Source: Thalassobius vesicularis (GTDB taxonomy: Bacteria > Pseudomonadota > Alphaproteobacteria > Rhodobacterales > Rhodobacteraceae). Taken from it: a DNA stretch of 64,000 bases. The notes under the pieces were generated by a model. The model made no database searches and had not been told where the DNA came from. It was given only the letters and a program-made list of their open reading frames with translations. The translations under genes and the position numbers were made by a program. Of the stretch, positions 19,464 through 27,935 are shown piece after piece (positions within the stretch are counted from its first letter, which is position 1; each line of letters opens with the position of its first letter). The stretch spans positions 248,001 to 312,000 of the forward strand of contig NZ_SSMD01000002.1 in the NCBI RefSeq assembly GCF_004799325.1. Reading direction: 5' to 3'.

Positions 19464-20369
19464 TCAGACCTTGGTGGCGATGGCGGGCGGCGTCCGCATC
19501 CGGCGCTTCAGCACCGCCTCGCGCCAGGTGATGAAACTGACCGAGCCCAGGATCACGCCCCCGCCGACGACCACCCAAAGGTCCAGCCCTTCGTCGAACA
19601 CGAAGTAGCCCAGCAAGCAGGCCCAAAGCAGCTGCAGGAACGTAACCGGCTGCGTCACCGTGATGGGCGCCGCCGCAAAGGCCAGCGTCATCGTGTAATG
19701 CCCCGCCGTCGCCACGCAGGCCACGGCCGCCAACATGCCCAAGGCATGCCAGCTGGGCGTGACCCAATTCGACAGCGCCATCGGGAATAACCCGATCGTC
19801 ACGAAAATCGACAGCATGCCGACAACGATGATCGGGCTGGTCTCATCGCTCAGGAGTTTGGCCAGCAGGTACGAGGCGCCAAAAACCACCGCCGCGATCA
19901 GCATCGCCACATGGCCGTGGCCGATTTCGCGAAAGCCGGGGCGCAGGATGATGACAGCCCCGACAAGCGCGATCACGACTGCCAGAATACGGCGCAGTGC
20001 CAGTTTTTCGCCCAGAAATAAGGCCGCGCCGAGCGTCACGTAGATCGGCGACATGTAGTTCATCGCCGTCACGTCCGCGATCGGAATGCGCGCCATCGCG
20101 TAAAACCACAGGGCCACCCCACCGGAATGCGCCAGCCCCCGCAGGGCAAACAGCCCCCACTGGCGGCGCGTCAGTTTGGCTTTCAGGATTGGGCGCAGCA
20201 TCGGTATGACGAAGATCAGACCGATGGCATAGCGCAGAAACGCCGCCTCAGCCGCCGGGATAACCGGACCCAGGGTTTTCACCAGCGCCGTGACACATAC
20301 GAACAGCAACCCGGTGACCAGCATCCAGAGGACACCAAGGACGGGGCGGGATTGGGCTTGATCGTTCAT
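19464..20369 (-). CDS. EamA/DMT family transporter
   Basis: A 301-residue drug/metabolite transporter with ten predicted helices arranged as two EamA repeats; the repeat signature appears as VTAMNYMSPIYVTLGAALFLGEKL in the first half and AAPITVTQPVTFLQLLWACLLGYFVFDEGLD in the second. Substrate unknown; homologues export amino acids or metabolites. The stop codon abuts that of choV, so the two convergent transcripts must overlap. Confidence 0.9.
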   Translation of the reverse strand: MNDQAQSRPVLGVLWMLVTGLLFVCVTALVKTLGPVIPAAEAAFLRYAIGLIFVIPMLRPILKAKLTRRQWGLFALRGLAHSGGVALWFYAMARIPIADVTAMNYMSPIYVTLGAALFLGEKLALRRILAVVIALVGAVIILRPGFREIGHGHVAMLIAAVVFGASYLLAKLLSDETSPIIVVGMLSIFVTIGLFPMALSNWVTPSWHALGMLAAVACVATAGHYTMTLAFAAAPITVTQPVTFLQLLWACLLGYFVFDEGLDLWVVVGGGVILGSVSFITWREAVLKRRMRTPPAIATKV

Positions 20370-20408
20370 ATGTGTACTAATTCACGGTTTCTGCGCCGCC
20401 GCAAGAGG

Positions 20409-21002
20409 CTAGAGGATCAGACTGGCCGCAACGCTCCACATCACCAGGCCGACGAACACGTCCAGCACCCTCCAGGCGACCGGACGCCGGAACAGGGGGG
20501 CCAGCAGCCGCGCCCCGTAGCCCAGCGAGAAGAAGAACAGAAAGCTTGCCGTCATGGCGCCCAGGGCAAAGGGCAACCGATCCGGATATTGCGACGCGAC
20601 CGAGCCCAACAGGACGACCGTATCCAGATAGACATGGGGGTTGGCCCAAGTCAGCAGCAGGCACGTCAGCAGCACGCCCTTCAGGCTGGACCGTCCGGTT
20701 TCCGCAGCGTCCAGATGCTCGCCCCCCTGCCACGCCGCGCGAAAGCTCCGCGCCCCGTAGACGATCAGAAAGGCCGCGCCGCCCCAACGCATCAGCGGCT
20801 CCAGCCAGGGCATCTTGGTCACCAGAATGCCAAAGCCGGATACACCGGCCGCGATCAGGATCGCATCGGACAGCGCACAGGTCAGGCAGACCGCAAAGAC
20901 ATACTCGCGCCGAATGCCCTGCCGCAGAACGAAAGCATTCTGCGCGCCGATCGCCATGATCAGCGACAAGCCGAGTGCGAAGCCTGCAAGGGCAGATTCC
21001 AT
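20409..21002 (-). CDS. ArgO/LysE family amino-acid exporter
   Basis: A 197-residue LysE-superfamily exporter. The N-terminus LGLSLIMAIGAQNAFVLRQGI (residues 10-30) matches the ArgO/LysE subfamily, which exports arginine or lysine, more closely than RhtB; TWANPHVYLDTVVLLG is the second conserved region. About six helices. GAGGAA lies upstream of the ATG at 21002. An ArgP-type LysR regulator, often adjacent, is not found. It faces a 505-base gap. Confidence 0.88.
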   Translation of the reverse strand: MESALAGFALGLSLIMAIGAQNAFVLRQGIRREYVFAVCLTCALSDAILIAAGVSGFGILVTKMPWLEPLMRWGGAAFLIVYGARSFRAAWQGGEHLDAAETGRSSLKGVLLTCLLLTWANPHVYLDTVVLLGSVASQYPDRLPFALGAMTASFLFFFSLGYGARLLAPLFRRPVAWRVLDVFVGLVMWSVAASLIL

Positions 21003-21215
21003 GACGTTCCTCGCCGATCAGACCAACCGGACCCATTCCGGTTGCCTGCATAGACCTAAATGAAACCGATTGCGGCGGCCAGACTGAATCCGGCGATGCG
21101 CGGGTTCTGCGTTCAATATCAACCACTTTCAGAGCGAAGCTACGACAGGCGCGCGCTCTCTCGTAGAGATGAGCCGAAAATCCGCAGAGTGAGGCGATGA
21201 AGCCCGCATGTAAAT

Positions 21216-21376
21216 TTATCCACAAAACTGTCCACACACTTGGACCTCGTCTGTGGATAAGAACTTCAATATCGGTTTTCGATAAAACTGGCGGCTAGCT
21301 TTAACGGAATCTTTGCAAAAAAGGACTCTTTTTCAAAAGCCATTTCTGATGCCAAAACAATGGATGTTGGGGATAA
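21216..21376. promoter_or_regulatory. Cluster of DnaA-box-like sequences
   Basis: TTATCCACA occurs forward at 21216-21224 and reverse at 21252-21260; CTGTCCACA (two mismatches) lies at 21228-21236 and TGGGGATAA (reverse, one mismatch) at 21368-21376. Four sites in 160 bases of a non-coding, A/T-richer region may bind DnaA for replication or regulation. The flanking genes are not the usual alphaproteobacterial origin neighbours. Confidence 0.4.
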
Positions 21377-21452
21377 CTTTTCGGCCTCTTTTGCCGCATC
21401 CAAGGACCGCAAAATCCGATCTGGATGAGCTTCGGCACGAAAGCCTTTGAGT

Positions 21453-21482
21453 CAAAAAGAAACCGGCCCCGAAGGGCCGGCC
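21453..21482 (-). terminator. yebC rho-independent terminator
   Basis: On the minus strand, 25 bases after the yebC stop, CCGGCCC and GGGCCGG form a seven-pair stem with a TTCG tetraloop, followed by TTTCTTTTT. Confidence 0.88.
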
Positions 21483-21507
21483 AAATCGCGTTGATCCTGT
21501 TTGGGGA

Positions 21508-22248
21508 TCAGAGCTGCTCCATCACCTCGTCCGACGCCTCGAAATTCGAGGTGACGCGCTGCACGTCGTCATCGTCTTCCAGGGCATCCAGCAGCTTCAT
21601 CAGCTTTTGCATGTCTTCCAGACCCAGCTCGGTCGTGGTCTGCGGCTTCCACACCAGCTTGGTCGAGTCCGACTCGCCCAGTTCGGATTCCAGTGCGGTC
21701 GAGACCTCGTTCAGGTCGGTGTCGGCGCACCAGATCACATGGCCTTCTTCGGTGCTTTCGACATCCTCGGCGCCCGCTTCGATCGCGGCCATCATCACGG
21801 TGTCGGCGTCACCGACCGAAGCCGGATAGCTGATCTCGCCCTTGCGGTCGAACATGAAGCCAACCGAGCCGGTCTCGCCCAGGTTGCCGCCGTGCTTGGT
21901 GAACAGCGAGCGCACATTCGAGGCGGTGCGGTTGCGGTTGTCGGTCATCGTCTCGACGATCACCGCAACGCCGTTCGGGCCGTAGCCTTCGTAGCGGATT
22001 TCTTCGTAGGCTTCGCCCTCGCCACCGACGGCCTTCTTGATGGCGCGTTCGATGTTGTCCTTGGGCATGGACTGCGACTTGGCTTCCTTGATCGCTAGGC
22101 GCAGGCGCGGGTTCTTGTCGGGGTCGGGATCACCCATCTTTGCGGCGACGGTGATCTCTTTCGAGAATTTCGAGAACAGCTTCGAGCGAGCGGCGTCCTG
22201 CCGGCCCTTGCGATGCTGGATGTTTGCCCATTTTGAGTGGCCGGCCAT
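21508..22248 (-). CDS. yebC: YebC/PmpR family regulatory protein
   Basis: A 246-residue TACO1/YebC family protein. The hallmark start [20 protein letters not shown] is present, followed by [31 protein letters not shown], the [12 protein letters not shown] segment, [23 protein letters not shown] and [12 protein letters not shown]-type C-terminal parts. Members act as DNA-binding regulators or, as shown for some, help ribosomes through proline stretches. Start at 22248 with AGGGAGG upstream. A standard terminator follows. Confidence 0.95.
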   Translation of the reverse strand: MAGHSKWANIQHRKGRQDAARSKLFSKFSKEITVAAKMGDPDPDKNPRLRLAIKEAKSQSMPKDNIERAIKKAVGGEGEAYEEIRYEGYGPNGVAVIVETMTDNRNRTASNVRSLFTKHGGNLGETGSVGFMFDRKGEISYPASVGDADTVMMAAIEAGAEDVESTEEGHVIWCADTDLNEVSTALESELGESDSTKLVWKPQTTTELGLEDMQKLMKLLDALEDDDDVQRVTSNFEASDEVMEQL

Positions 22249-22367
22249 CGGTGCCTCCCTCATCAGTAAAATTGCGTCGCGCCTCTATATGCCACGGCAG
22301 GGAGGGGCCGCAAGGTGGTTGCGTTCGCTTCTGCGCTGCGATTGTCTGGCCGAAAGGAGCCTTTGCC

Positions 22368-24140
22368 ATGACCAATGACCAGATCATCCTGTTTTCCCTG
22401 TTCGGCGGCGTCTTTGTCCTGCTTTTGTGGGGGCGCTACCGCTACGACTTGGTGGCGTTCAGCGCGCTGCTTCTGGGCGTGGTGCTGGGGGTGATTCCCG
22501 TCAAGGACGCGTTTTCGGGCTTTGGGCATTCGGCCACGCTGGTGGTGGCGCTGGTTCTGATCGTCTCGGCCGGGCTGGTGCGGTCGGGCGCGGTGTTCCT
22601 GATCACGCGCACGCTGGTGGACAGCAGCCGCGCCCTGGGCGGGCATATCGCGCTGATGGGCGGGATCGGCGGCGTGCTGTCGGCCTTCATGAACAACGTC
22701 GCGGCGCTGGCACTGCTGATGCCGGTGGACATCCAGACCGCCCACAAGGCCGGGCGCAACCCCGGCCTGAGCCTGATGCCGCTGAGCTTTGCCACCATTC
22801 TGGGCGGCATGGCCACGTTGATCGGCACCCCCCCCAACATCATCATCGCCGCCATCCGCGAGGAATCGCTGGGCGAGCCGTTTCACATGTTCGACTTTGC
22901 CCCCGTGGGCGGTCTGACGGCGGTTGCGGGGCTGATCTTCGTGGCGTTCATCGGCTGGCGGCTGATCCCCAAGCGGGACGACGCCACCGCGCAGGTGGCC
23001 GATCTGGGCGCTTATATCGCCGAGTTGACCATTCCCGACGCCTCAAAACTAATCGGCAAACGGGTCGAGGAGCTGTACGAGGAAGCCGAGAAAGCCGACG
23101 TCGTCATCATTGGCCTGATCCGCGACGGCAAACGCCGCTATGGCCGCTCGCGCTACAGCACCCTGCAGGCTGGCGACGCACTGGTGCTGGAGGCCGCCCC
23201 AGCCGCACTGGACGAGTTCCGCTCGGCCCTGTCGCTGGCCTTTTCCGACGAAAAGCGCGAGGCGCTGCTGAAGGCGGACGGCGAAGGGCTGGACATCATC
23301 GAGGCCGTCGTGCCGCAGGAATCCCGTCTGGTCGGCAGCACGGCGCAGGGGATCGGTCTGGCATGGCGTCAGCGCACTGTCCTGTTGGGCATCTCGCGTC
23401 AGGGTCAGGCGATCCGCGATCAGGTCCGCAAGACGCAAGTGCTGCCGGGTGACATTCTGTTGCTGCTGGTCCCGCGCGGTGCCGCCGCCGACGTGCTGGA
23501 CTGGCTGGGCGTCCTGCCGCTGGCCGAGCGCGGGCTGACCGTGACCGAGAACTCCAAAACCTGGCTGGCCATCGGCCTGTTCGCGGGCGCCGTTCTGGCC
23601 GCCAGCATCGGCCTGATCTACCTGCCCATCGCCCTTGGCCTTGTGGTCGTGGCCTACGTGCTGACCCGCATCATGCCGCTGGAGGAGCTCTACGATCATA
23701 TCGAATGGCCGGTCGTCGTCCTTCTGGGCTCGATGATTCCGCTGGGGGCGGCGCTGGAGACGTCAGGCGGCACGCAATTGATCGCGGGCGCGCTGGTGGA
23801 CCTGACCGCAGGGATGCCCGCATGGGCCATCCTGACCGTGCTGATGGTGGTGACGATGACGCTGTCGGATGTGCTGAACAACACCGCCACGGCCATTGTC
23901 GCGGCCCCCATCGGCATCACGATGGCGCAACAGCTGGGCGTCAGCCCCGATCCGTTCCTGATGGCGGTGGCGATTGCCGCGTCCTCGGCCTTTTTGACGC
24001 CGATCGGGCACAAGAACAACACGCTGGTGTTGGGCCCCGGCGGCTATCGCTTTGGCGATTACTGGCGCATGGGCCTGCCGTTGGAGCTTCTGGTCGTGGC
24101 CGTCTCGATCCCGTTGATCCTGATCTTCTGGCCGCTCTGA
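22368..24140 (+). CDS. SLC13-family permease with central RCK_C (TrkA-C) domains
   Basis: A 590-residue anion permease: N-terminal membrane half (residues about 1-210) with the family motif FMNNVAALALLMPV and GGMATLIGTPPNIII, two cytosolic TrkA-C domains (about 215-400), then a second membrane half with the mirrored motif DVLNNTATAIVAAPIG and TPIGHKNNTLVLGPGGYRFGDY. This is the DASS/citrate-type fold seen in sulfate or C4-dicarboxylate carriers. AAAGGAG lies 9 bases before the ATG at 22368. Four bases separate its stop from that of a homologue on the other strand. The substrate is unknown. Confidence 0.9.
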   Translation: MTNDQIILFSLFGGVFVLLLWGRYRYDLVAFSALLLGVVLGVIPVKDAFSGFGHSATLVVALVLIVSAGLVRSGAVFLITRTLVDSSRALGGHIALMGGIGGVLSAFMNNVAALALLMPVDIQTAHKAGRNPGLSLMPLSFATILGGMATLIGTPPNIIIAAIREESLGEPFHMFDFAPVGGLTAVAGLIFVAFIGWRLIPKRDDATAQVADLGAYIAELTIPDASKLIGKRVEELYEEAEKADVVIIGLIRDGKRRYGRSRYSTLQAGDALVLEAAPAALDEFRSALSLAFSDEKREALLKADGEGLDIIEAVVPQESRLVGSTAQGIGLAWRQRTVLLGISRQGQAIRDQVRKTQVLPGDILLLLVPRGAAADVLDWLGVLPLAERGLTVTENSKTWLAIGLFAGAVLAASIGLIYLPIALGLVVVAYVLTRIMPLEELYDHIEWPVVVLLGSMIPLGAALETSGGTQLIAGALVDLTAGMPAWAILTVLMVVTMTLSDVLNNTATAIVAAPIGITMAQQLGVSPDPFLMAVAIAASSAFLTPIGHKNNTLVLGPGGYRFGDYWRMGLPLELLVVAVSIPLILIFWPL

Positions 24141-24144
24141 TCCC

Positions 24145-25923
24145 TCAGAGCGGAAAGAACATCGGGATCAGCACCGAGGCCAGCATCCCCATCGTCAGGT
24201 TCAGCGGAATGCCGACACGCAGGAAGTCGGTGAACTTGTACCCGCCCGGGCCATAAACCAGCATGTTGGTCTGATAGCCGATGGGCGTGGCAAAGCTGCA
24301 CGAGGCGGCGATCATCACCGCAACCACCAGCGCGCGCGGGTCCACCCCCATCGCCTGCCCCAGCCCGATGGCGATGGGCGTCATCACCACGGCGACGGCG
24401 TTGTTCGACACCATCTCGGTCAGGATCGAGGTCAGCAGGTAGATCGCCCAGATCACCAGCACCGGTGGCAGTACGGACAGCCATGGCTCGATCGCGCCGA
24501 CAACCAACTGGATCGCGCCGGTATGGTCCAGCGCGGCGCCAATCGACAGCATGGCAAAGATCAGCGCCAGCAAGCGGCCATCCACGTAGGAAAACGCCTC
24601 GTCCGAGTCGATGCAGCGGGTCAGCAGCACCACGGCGACGGCCAATGTGGACAACAGCAGGATCGGGGCGATGCCCAGCCCGGCCAGCACCACGACGCCC
24701 AACAACGCGGCAATCGCCACGGGGGCCTGCGCACGGCGGAACGCCTTGGCCGAGGGATGCGTCACATCCACCATGTCCATATCCGCGGCCAGACGCTGAA
24801 TATCCTCGGGCGCGCCTTCCAGCAGCAGCGTGTCGCCCACGCGCACCACCAGCTCTTGCAGTTTCGAACCGATGTTCTGGTTCCGCCGGTGCACGGCCAG
24901 CGGATAGACACCGTAGCGACGGCGCAGACGCATCGAACCCAGCGAGCGCCCCACCATCTTGCAGCCCGGGGTGATCAGCACCTCGACCGTCTGCGTTTCC
25001 ACGGCCGAAACCTGATCCACGCGCTTCAGGCTCTTGTTGCGTTGCAGGCTCAGCAGCTCGGTCATCTGGGTCCGCAACACCACGCGGTCACCGACCCGAA
25101 GCGTGACGCCTTCCAGCTCATGTCGCAGCGACTGGTCGCCACGGATGACGTCGATCAGCCGCACGCCTTCGCGTTTGAACAGCTGAACCCCCAGCGCCTC
25201 TCGGCCGACAAGGTTGGATTCGGGGGGAATGACCGCTTCGGTAAAGAACTTCATCCGGCTTTTGTTCGACAGCATGTTGGCCATGCTGGTGCGCTCGGGC
25301 AGCAGCAGTTTTCCGAACACGGTCAGGTAGATCATCCCCCAAAGCACCAGGATCACCGCCAACGGCGTCACTTCGAAGATCGAGAACCCCTCCATCCCCT
25401 TGGAGCGCGCCACACCGTCAACCAGCAGGTTGGTCGAGGTGCCGACCAGCGTCAGCGTGCCCCCGATGATCGCGGCATAGGACAGCGGGATCAGCAACCG
25501 GCTGGCGGCAATCCCCATGGTCGAGGACAGCTGCACGAAGACCGGGATCATCACCACGACAACCGGCGTGTTGTTCATGATCGCCGAGGCCAGCACAACG
25601 AACACCAGCAGCATCGCGATCGCCAGCTTGGGTTTCGAGCGCGCCTGCCGGTCCGCCAGCACCGTAAACGCATCCAGCGCGCCGGTACGCACCAAGGCGC
25701 CCATCACGATGAACATCATGGCAATGGTCCAGGGCGCCGGGTTCGACAGAACCCCCAGCGCGGCCTTGTAGGGCAGCAGGCCCAGCACCAGCATCAATGC
25801 TGTTCCTGCGATCGCGACGACCTCGGTCGGAAAGACCTCTTTCACGAACATGGCGAACATGCCAACCAGCACCAGCAGCGTCAAAATCGCCTGCGTGGAC
25901 TGCGACAGGTGAAACAGGTCCAT
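24145..25923 (-). CDS. SLC13-family permease with central RCK_C (TrkA-C) domains, second copy
   Basis: A 592-residue homologue of the neighbouring permease with the same plan: membrane half with IMNNTPVVVVMIPVF and GGTLTLVGTSTNLLVDG, two TrkA-C domains (about 205-400, SNLVGREALGVQLF and PGCKMVGRSLGSMRLRRR), and a second half with EMVSNNAVAVVMTPIAIG and TPIGYQTNMLVYGPGGYKFTDF. The T-N-L ligand motif differs from P-N-I in the other copy, so the substrates probably differ. AGGAGG precedes the ATG at 25923. Confidence 0.9.
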   Translation of the reverse strand: MDLFHLSQSTQAILTLLVLVGMFAMFVKEVFPTEVVAIAGTALMLVLGLLPYKAALGVLSNPAPWTIAMMFIVMGALVRTGALDAFTVLADRQARSKPKLAIAMLLVFVVLASAIMNNTPVVVVMIPVFVQLSSTMGIAASRLLIPLSYAAIIGGTLTLVGTSTNLLVDGVARSKGMEGFSIFEVTPLAVILVLWGMIYLTVFGKLLLPERTSMANMLSNKSRMKFFTEAVIPPESNLVGREALGVQLFKREGVRLIDVIRGDQSLRHELEGVTLRVGDRVVLRTQMTELLSLQRNKSLKRVDQVSAVETQTVEVLITPGCKMVGRSLGSMRLRRRYGVYPLAVHRRNQNIGSKLQELVVRVGDTLLLEGAPEDIQRLAADMDMVDVTHPSAKAFRRAQAPVAIAALLGVVVLAGLGIAPILLLSTLAVAVVLLTRCIDSDEAFSYVDGRLLALIFAMLSIGAALDHTGAIQLVVGAIEPWLSVLPPVLVIWAIYLLTSILTEMVSNNAVAVVMTPIAIGLGQAMGVDPRALVVAVMIAASCSFATPIGYQTNMLVYGPGGYKFTDFLRVGIPLNLTMGMLASVLIPMFFPL

Positions 25924-25998
25924 GCGACCTCCTAGATCAAAACAGCCGAGTCAGTTTCGCCGAAGCGCCGCACACGGGCAAGGGTCGGCACGATGCGA

Positions 25999-26013
25999 GC
26001 GCATAAAATGCGC
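25999..26013 (-). terminator. Small hairpin after ymdB
   Basis: GCGCAT and ATGCGC pair around an AAA loop, beginning 6 bases beyond the ymdB stop on the minus strand. No T-run follows, so this is a weak candidate. Confidence 0.3.
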
Positions 26014-26018
26014 CTGCG

Positions 26019-26831
26019 TCAAAGACCCGCCTGCTGCAAACGTCCGCCTTGGCGGATCATGCGCACTTCCTTGGCCAATCCGGTGCGATCGTCGGTCTCG
26101 ACATAGACGCCCGACAGGGTAGCTTCGCCCTCGGCCGGGCTGAATCGCGCCTTGACCATGCCAGTCACGAAGCGGCGCAGCGGCTCGGTCTTTTCCATGC
26201 CGATGACCGAGTCGTAATCGCCGCACATCCCCGCATCCGACTGGAAGGCACTGCCGCGCGGCAGGATCTGGGTGTCGCTGGTCGGCACATGGGTGTGGGT
26301 GCCCACGATCAGGCTGGCGCGCCCGTCGCAGAAATGGCCCATGCCCATCTTTTCACTGGTCGCCTCGCAATGCACATCGACCAGCGCCGCCTGTACGGCC
26401 CCGCCCAGCGGGTGCTTGCGCAGCACCTCGTCGATGGTCGAGAACGGATCGTCAAAGGCGCGTTTCATGAACACGTTGCCCAGCACCTGCGCGACCAGGA
26501 TCTTGCGCCCACGCCCGTCCTGATAGACCCGCGCACCCATACCCGGCGCGCCCTTGGCATAGTTCAGCGGGCGCAGGATGCGTGGCTCTTTCTCGATGAA
26601 TTGCAGCATATCCTTCTGGTCGAAGGCATGGTCGCCCAGCGTCACCACGTCAGCGCCCGCATCCAGCAGCAGCTTGGCGTGATCGCCGCTCAGCCCCGCG
26701 CCGTTGCTGGCGTTCTCGCCGTTGACCACGACGAAATCCAGCTTCCACTCGTCGCGCAGCCGCGGCAGGTTTTCCGTTACAGCGCGCCGACCGGCCCGCC
26801 CCATCACATCGCCAAGAAACAGTATTTTCAT
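26019..26831 (-). CDS. YmdB-family metallophosphoesterase
   Basis: A 270-residue dinuclear metal phosphodiesterase of the TIGR00282/YmdB family. Metal ligands appear in order: GDVMG (residues 7-11), VVVNGENASNG (about 34-44), LGDHAFDQKD, VDVHCEATSEK and VGTHTHVPTSD. Bacillus YmdB hydrolyses cyclic nucleotides and affects RNA turnover and biofilm decisions; the role in alphaproteobacteria is less clear. GGCAGG lies upstream. Likely in one leftward transcription unit with OsmC, the cyclo-ligase and mgtE. Confidence 0.93.
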   Translation of the reverse strand: MKILFLGDVMGRAGRRAVTENLPRLRDEWKLDFVVVNGENASNGAGLSGDHAKLLLDAGADVVTLGDHAFDQKDMLQFIEKEPRILRPLNYAKGAPGMGARVYQDGRGRKILVAQVLGNVFMKRAFDDPFSTIDEVLRKHPLGGAVQAALVDVHCEATSEKMGMGHFCDGRASLIVGTHTHVPTSDTQILPRGSAFQSDAGMCGDYDSVIGMEKTEPLRRFVTGMVKARFSPAEGEATLSGVYVETDDRTGLAKEVRMIRQGGRLQQAGL

Positions 26832-26879
26832 GCGACCTGCCTAGGCCCCCGCCCCGCCGCAGGCAAGAGGGAACTCGCC

Positions 26880-27347
26880 TTAGCCCACGTGATATGTCGC
26901 CGCGTAGGACACCGGGAAACTGACCGAGCGCGCGATGAAACACACGTCGTGGATGCGCCCGTGGATTGCGTCCGCCGCCGAAGTGTCGCTACCAGACGCC
27001 AAAGTGATCCGGGGCCGCAGGGTCGCGCGCAGGAATCGACCCGCGCCCGAGGGCAGCACCTCGCCCACCGTGTCGGGGCTGTCTTCGTAGCCCAGCACGC
27101 GGATGCCCGCATCGCTGGCGTAGTGCAGATACCACAGCATGTGACAGGCGCTGAGGGCCGAGATCAACAGGTCCTCGGGGTTGGGCTTGGTCGGATCGCC
27201 GCCCAGCAGCGGATCGTTCGAGCATTCCACGACCGGCTTTCCCGGCGTCTCGATGTTCCAGGTGCGGTCATAGGCGCGGTAATGCGCCGTCCCCTCGCCA
27301 CGATTGCCGGTCCAGACGATGCGAGAAGAGTAGCTGTGTTCTGCCAT
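26880..27347 (-). CDS. OsmC-family protein
   Basis: A 155-residue OsmC/Ohr-superfamily protein, a thiol peroxidase fold acting on organic hydroperoxides. The two family cysteines are visible, in LISALSACHMLWYLHYASDAG (about C69) and in IHDVCFIARSVSFPVS (about C137). NPEDLLISAL precedes the first. The start at 27347 has GGAGGGCCGC upstream. Lies between ymdB and the 5-formyl-THF cyclo-ligase. Confidence 0.92.
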   Translation of the reverse strand: MAEHSYSSRIVWTGNRGEGTAHYRAYDRTWNIETPGKPVVECSNDPLLGGDPTKPNPEDLLISALSACHMLWYLHYASDAGIRVLGYEDSPDTVGEVLPSGAGRFLRATLRPRITLASGSDTSAADAIHGRIHDVCFIARSVSFPVSYAATYHVG

Positions 27348-27377
27348 GCGGCCCTCCTATTGGCGCCGCTGGGGCGC

Positions 27378-27935
27378 TCAGAAACTCAGGATACCCTGTT
27401 CGGTGACGATCATGTCCAGCGGCTGATCGGTGGGTTCCAGCGGCAGGTCGTCCGCCTCTTGCGCGGCATAGGCAAAGCCGATGCCCAGCGTCGCGCGTTT
27501 GGCGCGCAGCAGCTCCAGCGTGCGGTCGTAAAAGCCGCCGCCATAGCCCAGCCGCCCGCCCTTGCGATCAAAGGCCACCAGCGGAACGATCAGGATCTCG
27601 GGTTCGAAAAAGTCATCTACCGCAGGGATTTGCGCGCCAAACGGGCCGTCACGCATAGCACAGCCCGGTTCCCACCGGGAAAACACCAGCGGCTGGCCTT
27701 CGCCCGTGATCACCGGCACGCCGACGATGCCGTGGGCCGAGGCCTCCTCCATCGCGGGCAGCGGGCTGATCTCGGTACGGATCGGCATGTAACCGGCCAG
27801 CGGCACGCCACGATAGCCAGCCAGAACCTCGGACAGATGCGCGGCGCGGCCCACCAGGCCGGCCTCATGCGCAGCCTTGCGGCGGGCAAAGGCGGCCTTG
27901 CGTGCAGCGGCCTTTTGCGCAGCCAGATCCGTCAC
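27378..27935 (-). CDS. 5-formyltetrahydrofolate cyclo-ligase
   Basis: A 185-residue ATP-dependent enzyme that converts 5-formyl-THF to 5,10-methenyl-THF, recovering folate from a storage form. Visible: the N-terminal basic helix AAARKAAFARRKAAHEAG, PIRTEISPLPAM for folate contact, and the phosphate-binding signature GGRLGYGGGFYDRTLELL. It starts with GTG at 27935, overlapping the mgtE stop by four bases (GTGA). 6S RNA is often found near this gene, but the overlap leaves no room for it here. Confidence 0.93.
   Translation of the reverse strand: MTDLAAQKAAARKAAFARRKAAHEAGLVGRAAHLSEVLAGYRGVPLAGYMPIRTEISPLPAMEEASAHGIVGVPVITGEGQPLVFSRWEPGCAMRDGPFGAQIPAVDDFFEPEILIVPLVAFDRKGGRLGYGGGFYDRTLELLRAKRATLGIGFAYAAQEADDLPLEPTDQPLDMIVTEQGILSF

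Larger units (their letters stand above)
21003..21507. other. 505-bp A/T-richer gap with DnaA-box-like sites
   Basis: No gene is seen. The region is less GC-rich than its surroundings and holds two perfect TTATCCACA sequences in opposite orientation (21216-21224 and 21252-21260), near matches at 21228-21236 and 21368-21376, and runs of A and T at 21318-21335. It also carries the argO-like promoter region on the left and the yebC terminator on the right. Confidence 0.6.

Noticed and set aside
21312-21319. Lone TTTGCAAA in the gap upstream of yebC
   Set aside because: A single half-site without the flanking bases shared by the pccB and pccR sites, in an A/T-rich region and far from propionate genes; likely chance.
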